Source: Anaeroplasmataceae bacterium (GTDB lineage: Bacteria; Bacillota_I; Bacilli_A; Acholeplasmatales; Anaeroplasmataceae). Taken from it: a DNA stretch of 18,344 nt. Shown here in pieces: positions 14,525 to 18,344 of this stretch. The position numbers and the translations under genes were made by a program. The stretch is from positions 1 to 18,344 of the forward strand of contig JAHHSW010000004.1 of the NCBI GenBank assembly GCA_020024985.1, written 5' to 3'. Below the pieces are notes generated by a model. It searched no databases, was not told the origin of the DNA, and was given only the letters and a program-made list of their open reading frames with translations. Within the stretch, counting starts at the first letter, position 1; every line of letters starts with the position of its first letter.

Positions 14525-16096
14525 ATGTTAAAAACAGTTAATTTAGGTTTACAATATGGCTCAAGAAAGCTATTTGAGCATGTAGATATTCAGTTTACTA
14601 AGGGTAACTGCTATGGTATTATCGGTGCTAATGGTGCTGGTAAGTCTACATTTTTAAAGGTATTATCAGGTGAAATTGAAAGTACCAACGGTGAGGTAAT
14701 AATGGACAAGAATGAGCGTATGTCTGTTTTAAGGCAGGATCAGCACGCTTATGATAATGAAACAGTAATCAACACTGTTTTACTTGGCCATAAGAGATTA
14801 ATAGAAATTATGCAGCAAAAGGATGCACTTTATGCTAAGGAGGACTTCACTGATGAGGATGGAGTTCTTGCGGCAGAGCTTGAGGGTGAATTTGCTGAGC
14901 TTGGTGGCTGGGAGGCTGAAAGTGATGCAGAAACTCTATTAAGTGGTCTTGGTGTTGGTAGTGAGTATTTATATCAAACTATGGCTGATATTGATGCTAA
15001 AATTAAGATTAAGGTATTATTAGCTCAGGCCCTATTTGGTAACCCAGATATTCTATTATTAGACGAGCCTACTAATAACCTTGATTATAAGTCAACTAGA
15101 TGGCTAGAAAACTTCCTATTAAACTTTGAAAATACCGTATTAATCGTATCTCATGACCGTCACTTCTTAAATAATGTATGTACTCATATTTGTGACGTTG
15201 ATTATGGGAAAATTAAGCTTTATGTTGGTAACTATGAGTTCTGGTATGAATCAAGCCAGCTAGCTCTTCAGCAACAAAAGGATCAAAATAAGAAGGCAGA
15301 GCAAAAGGTTAAGGAGCTACAGGAATTCATTGCTCGTTTCTCTGCTAATAAGTCTAAGAGTAGACAAGCAACAAGCCGTAAGAAGCTACTTGATAAGATT
15401 AATATTGAGGATATTGAGCCATCAAGCAGAAGATATCCATATATTGGCTTTAAGCCAAATAGAGAGGTTGGTAATGATATTTTAATAGTAGAGGGCTTAA
15501 CTAAGCCAGGTCTATTTAATAATCTTACCTTCACTGTCAATAAAAATGATAAGATTGCAATTTTAGCGGAGAATTCAACTCAAATTACCGCCTTATTTAA
15601 TATTTTATCAGGTAAGGATACTGATTATACAGGTAAGTTCAAGTGGGGTATTACAACCACTACTGGCTACCTACCTCAGGAGAATAAGGAATACTTCAAT
15701 AAGGATTTAACCCTTGTTGATTGGTTAAGACAATATTCTAAGGAGGATCAAACTGAAACCTTTATTCGTGGCTGGCTTGGTAGAATGCTATTTAGTGGTG
15801 AGGAAAGCTTAAAGAAGTGTAACGTTCTATCTGGTGGTGAGAAGGTTAGATGTATGTTTGCAAAGCTAATGCTTGAGTGCCCTAATGTATTAGTATTAGA
15901 GGACCCAACTAACCATCTAGACCTTGAAAGCATCACTGCCCTAAATGAGGGTATGATAAACTATAAGGGTAATATCCTATTCTCATCTCACGATGCTGAG
16001 CTACTTCAAACAGTAGCTAATAGAATTATCTCAATTAAGCCAGATGGCTCATTTGAGGATAGAAGTGAAACATATGAGGAATTCATAGAAAGATAA
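14525..16096 (+). CDS. ABC-F ATPase, YbiT-like, with one degenerate ATP site
   Basis: This is a soluble protein of 523 residues with two ABC domains joined by a charged linker (about 245-300, coiled-coil-like). It has no membrane segment. ABC-F proteins act on the ribosome as translation factors or antibiotic-protection factors. Domain 1 has Walker A GANGAGKS (34-41), Walker B LLLDEP (177-182) and SHD (H210), but its signature is IDAKI (156-160) instead of LSGGQ. Domain 2 has an intact LSGGEK (435-440) and SSHD (H489), but Walker A is AENSTQIT (348-355) and Walker B ends LED (458-460) instead of LDE. All defects fall in the same composite site, so one site looks active and one dead. Overall it is most like YbiT (VDWLRQYS, RGWLGRMLFSGEE). 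GGAG precedes the ATG by about 9 nt. Resistance activity cannot be claimed. Confidence 0.92.
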   Translation: MLKTVNLGLQYGSRKLFEHVDIQFTKGNCYGIIGANGAGKSTFLKVLSGEIESTNGEVIMDKNERMSVLRQDQHAYDNETVINTVLLGHKRLIEIMQQKDALYAKEDFTDEDGVLAAELEGEFAELGGWEAESDAETLLSGLGVGSEYLYQTMADIDAKIKIKVLLAQALFGNPDILLLDEPTNNLDYKSTRWLENFLLNFENTVLIVSHDRHFLNNVCTHICDVDYGKIKLYVGNYEFWYESSQLALQQQKDQNKKAEQKVKELQEFIARFSANKSKSRQATSRKKLLDKINIEDIEPSSRRYPYIGFKPNREVGNDILIVEGLTKPGLFNNLTFTVNKNDKIAILAENSTQITALFNILSGKDTDYTGKFKWGITTTTGYLPQENKEYFNKDLTLVDWLRQYSKEDQTETFIRGWLGRMLFSGEESLKKCNVLSGGEKVRCMFAKLMLECPNVLVLEDPTNHLDLESITALNEGMINYKGNILFSSHDAELLQTVANRIISIKPDGSFEDRSETYEEFIER

Positions 16097-16109
16097 TTGG
16101 TAATTAAAT

Positions 16110-18257
16110 ATGGATTTATTACAAGGACTAAATGATGCTCAGCGTTTAGCCGTTACCACAACAGAGGGACCTGTTATGGTCATGGCTGGTGCTGGTGCAG
16201 GTAAAACAAAGGTATTAACAACTAGAATTTCATATATTATAGAGGAGCTTGGCATTAATCCATACCAAATTCTTGCAGTAACCTTTACTAATAAGGCTGC
16301 AAATGAAATGAAGGAAAGGGTAGGACGCATGCTTGGTATTGAAACTAAGCAAATGTGGATATCTACCTTCCACTCATTTTGCTCTAGATTACTACGTAGA
16401 GAAATAGGTGCTCTAGAGGGATACACTAAGTACTTTACTATTATTGATGATGAGGATGCAATCAAAATAGTTAAGGAAATATTAAAGGAAAATGATTTTG
16501 ATGATAAGCCAAAGGATATGAGGCACTGGATTAGTAATAGTAAAAATTTTGAAAATTATACTATTAAGGATCCATTTGTAAGAGGCCGCTTTATCCAGGT
16601 TTTAAATGAATATAATAGACGTCTTAAGGCAGATAATTTATTAGATTTCGATGATTTAATTATTAAAACAATTGAGCTATTTAAAGAAAATCCAAGAATT
16701 CTTGAAAGATATCAAAATCAATTTGAATATATAATGGTAGATGAGTTCCAGGATACGAATTCATTACAATATAAGCTAGTATTTATGCTTAGTGCGAGAA
16801 CCCATAATTTATTTGTTGTAGGTGATGATTTTCAGTCTATTTATTCCTTTAGAGGTGCGAAGATTGAAAACATTAATAAGCTTAGAAAGGATTATTTAGA
16901 AACTAAGCTAATCCTACTTGAAAAGAACTACCGCTCTACAACTCAAATCTTAAATCTAGCTAACTGCATTATTAAAAATAATCCTAATCAAATTAAGAAG
17001 GTATTAACAAGTAATAATAAGGAAGGAGAGCTTCCTATTTATTATCATGCTGATTCTTCCTATGATGAGGTTATGTTTGTTATTGATAAGATTAAGGAGC
17101 TAATGCTAAAGGGCTATAAACATAGTGATTTTGCCATAATGTATAGGGCTAACTATATTTCTCGTAACTTTGAGGATTCCTTAGTTAAATATCAAATGCC
17201 TTATAGAATCTATGGAGGACTATCCTTCTTCAGTAGAAAGGAAATTAAGGATGTTATTGCATACCTACGCTTAATAGTAGATAGTAATGATGATTTCTCA
17301 TTTAAAAGAATAATTAATGTTCCTAAGAAGGGTGTAGGTAATGCTATAGTAAGCAAGCTTAGCACTGAGGCTATTAATGCAGGCCTTTCCTTATATGAGG
17401 CTATACCAGCCTATACTGGTAAGGGCCAGGGAGCTAATGCTTTAGCTGAATTTAAAAGAAGCTTAGACTCTATTAAGGCTCAAATTGAAAATGTTACCCT
17501 AAGAGACCTTGTCGATATGATTTTAAAGGAAATGAATTATGATGAGGAGCTTAAGAGTGATAAGGATACCTATGATGATAGGCTTCAAAACATTAAGGAA
17601 TTTAAATCAGTTTTAAAGGAAGCAGAGGAAAGCTATGAGGGTGAAACTAATTTAGAAAAGCTTCATAGCCTACTATCAGATTTATCACTTAGAAGTGATA
17701 ATGAGGATAATAATGAGGAGGATGCTATTATTCTTACAACCTACCATCAGGCTAAGGGCCTTGAGTTTAAGGTAGTATTTATGGTAGCAACCGAGGAGGG
17801 AATATTCCCATCAGCTAATTCCTACACTAATGAGGAAATTGAAGAAGAAAGAAGAATTTGCTATGTAGGCCTAACTAGAGCTAAGGAGCATTTATTCATT
17901 ACTAATTCAACTAACCGCTTTATGTGGGGTCAGCATCAATATATGTCCCCATCACGCTTTATTGATGAGATGGATTCTAATCTATATGAAAATGCTAAGA
18001 AGAAGCTTTCGGTACCTAAGCCTAAAAAAGAGGCTATTAGCCGTCCAAGCTTTGGCTATACAAAGCCTGCCTCAAAGCCTTCAGCAGCCCCTCAGTCATG
18101 TAATTATCAGGCTGGAGATAAGGTTAACCACAAGGTATTTGGTGATGGTATGGTTGTAGCAGTTTCAGGAGATATATTAACTGTTGCCTTTGGTGTGAAA
18201 TTTGGTGTTAAGAAGCTTAAGGCTAATCACCCATCTATAAGAAAAATAGAAAAATAA
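16110..18257 (+). CDS. pcrA: ATP-dependent DNA helicase PcrA (UvrD/Rep family)
   Basis: This is a superfamily 1A 3'-5' helicase for DNA repair and clearing of replication or transcription conflicts. It has 715 residues. Motif I is AGAGAGKT (26-33). TFTNKAANEMKER, DEFQDTNSLQ, VGDDFQSIYSFRGA, LEKNYRST, TYHQAKGLEF and YVGLTRAKEHL are the further helicase motifs in order. The C-terminal segment from about residue 666 (GDKVNHKVFGDGMVV...VAFGVKFGVKKL) is the Tudor-like domain of Gram-positive PcrA that contacts RNA polymerase. One position differs from the usual motif III, VGDDDQ: here F241. The gene follows the ABC-F gene by 13 nt with no clear ribosome binding site. It is short of the Bacillus protein by a few residues, mainly in the linker. 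Confidence 0.95.
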   Translation: MDLLQGLNDAQRLAVTTTEGPVMVMAGAGAGKTKVLTTRISYIIEELGINPYQILAVTFTNKAANEMKERVGRMLGIETKQMWISTFHSFCSRLLRREIGALEGYTKYFTIIDDEDAIKIVKEILKENDFDDKPKDMRHWISNSKNFENYTIKDPFVRGRFIQVLNEYNRRLKADNLLDFDDLIIKTIELFKENPRILERYQNQFEYIMVDEFQDTNSLQYKLVFMLSARTHNLFVVGDDFQSIYSFRGAKIENINKLRKDYLETKLILLEKNYRSTTQILNLANCIIKNNPNQIKKVLTSNNKEGELPIYYHADSSYDEVMFVIDKIKELMLKGYKHSDFAIMYRANYISRNFEDSLVKYQMPYRIYGGLSFFSRKEIKDVIAYLRLIVDSNDDFSFKRIINVPKKGVGNAIVSKLSTEAINAGLSLYEAIPAYTGKGQGANALAEFKRSLDSIKAQIENVTLRDLVDMILKEMNYDEELKSDKDTYDDRLQNIKEFKSVLKEAEESYEGETNLEKLHSLLSDLSLRSDNEDNNEEDAIILTTYHQAKGLEFKVVFMVATEEGIFPSANSYTNEEIEEERRICYVGLTRAKEHLFITNSTNRFMWGQHQYMSPSRFIDEMDSNLYENAKKKLSVPKPKKEAISRPSFGYTKPASKPSAAPQSCNYQAGDKVNHKVFGDGMVVAVSGDILTVAFGVKFGVKKLKANHPSIRKIEK

Positions 18258-18278
18258 GACCACCTAGTGTGGTCTTTT
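18257..18278 (+). terminator. Terminator of pcrA
   Basis: AGACCAC (18257-18263) pairs with GTGGTCT (18269-18275) around a 5-nt loop, followed by TTTT. It begins at the stop codon. Confidence 0.8.
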
Positions 18279-18305
18279 GACATTATAATAACTTTGAAAT
18301 AGAGT
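18277..18305 (+). promoter_or_regulatory. Candidate promoter reading out of the window
   Basis: A perfect -35 TTGACA (18277-18282) overlaps the terminator tail. With a 17-bp spacer the -10 would be TAGAGT (18300-18305), which is 4 of 6 consensus. A TATAAT at 18284-18289 also exists but has no -35 at the right distance. Confidence 0.4.
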
Positions 18306-18312
18306 AAAGGGA

Positions 18313-18344
18313 TAGCAGCTAAAGTGGTACCACTTTAGCTGCTA
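18313..18344. repeat. Perfect 32-bp palindrome at the window end
   Basis: The half-site TAGCAGCTAAAGTGGT (18313-18328) is followed directly by its exact reverse complement, with GGTACC at the centre. It may continue past the window edge. It could be a hairpin in a leader or terminator, or an operator at the start of transcription from the promoter above. Confidence 0.9.

Noticed and set aside
14525..16096. ABC-F antibiotic resistance determinant.
   Set aside because: Overall similarity is to YbiT-like housekeeping ABC-F proteins, and no resistance or mobile gene lies nearby.
18279..18344. T-box riboswitch, because GTGGTACCAC at the end resembles the T-box sequence.
   Set aside because: Only about 55 nt separate it from the pcrA terminator, so there is no room for the specifier stem. 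The sequence is part of a longer perfect palindrome.
1..18344. CRISPR arrays, insertion sequences, tRNA or rRNA genes and prophage genes.
   Set aside because: I see no regular spaced repeats, transposase motifs, rRNA-like stretches or tRNA cloverleafs. All genes are in one direction with similar codon use.

Overview
The window comes from an AT-rich, low-GC Gram-positive anaerobe (Bacillota; possibly a gut Erysipelotrichia- or Clostridia-like lineage, though the sequence alone does not settle the family). The reasons are good GGAGG-type ribosome binding sites, AT-rich codon use, a PcrA helicase with the Gram-positive C-terminal domain, and oxygen-sensitive 2-hydroxyacyl-CoA-dehydratase-type enzymes. 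All 18 genes are on the + strand. None stops at TGA (13 TAA, 5 TAG), and tryptophan is read from TGG.

Region 1 (227-5504, ending in a good terminator at 5511-5543) is the most interesting part. It is a tight six-gene operon: a CooC-type ATPase with the CxC metal motif; two cysteine-rich proteins of the HgdA/HgdB (2-hydroxyacyl-CoA dehydratase / benzoyl-CoA reductase / double-cubane-cluster) superfamily; their ATP-driven activase (HgdC/BadF type); a 55-residue single-span membrane protein; and a 239-residue protein that looks like the middle part of acetyl-CoA synthase, ending in CX2CX5C but lacking the rest of the A-cluster domain. No CO dehydrogenase, no complete acetyl-CoA synthase and no CoA-ester pathway gene is present. 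My inference is an ATP-driven, low-potential metalloenzyme whose assembly borrows parts from CODH/ACS maturation. Its substrate is unknown.

Region 2 (5564-9683) starts at a new promoter with a substrate-binding lipoprotein and a NitT/TauT-like permease that have no ATPase beside them. Two COG0523/CobW-type GTPases follow. The first has its own promoter, a possible operator, and a His/Cys domain of six tandem repeats. The second lacks the CxCC motif and seems to be fused to a C-terminal domain like that of YcgQ/TIGR03943 proteins. Metal delivery is the common theme.

Region 3 (9699-12717) is a housekeeping tRNA-modification operon, tsaE-tsaB-rimI-ybaK-tsaD, for t6A synthesis with an embedded Cys-tRNA(Pro) deacylase. 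Region 4 holds glnS, an ABC-F ATPase whose second ATP site is degenerate in three of its motifs, and pcrA with its terminator. The window ends in a perfect 32-bp palindrome lying just after a consensus -35 box.
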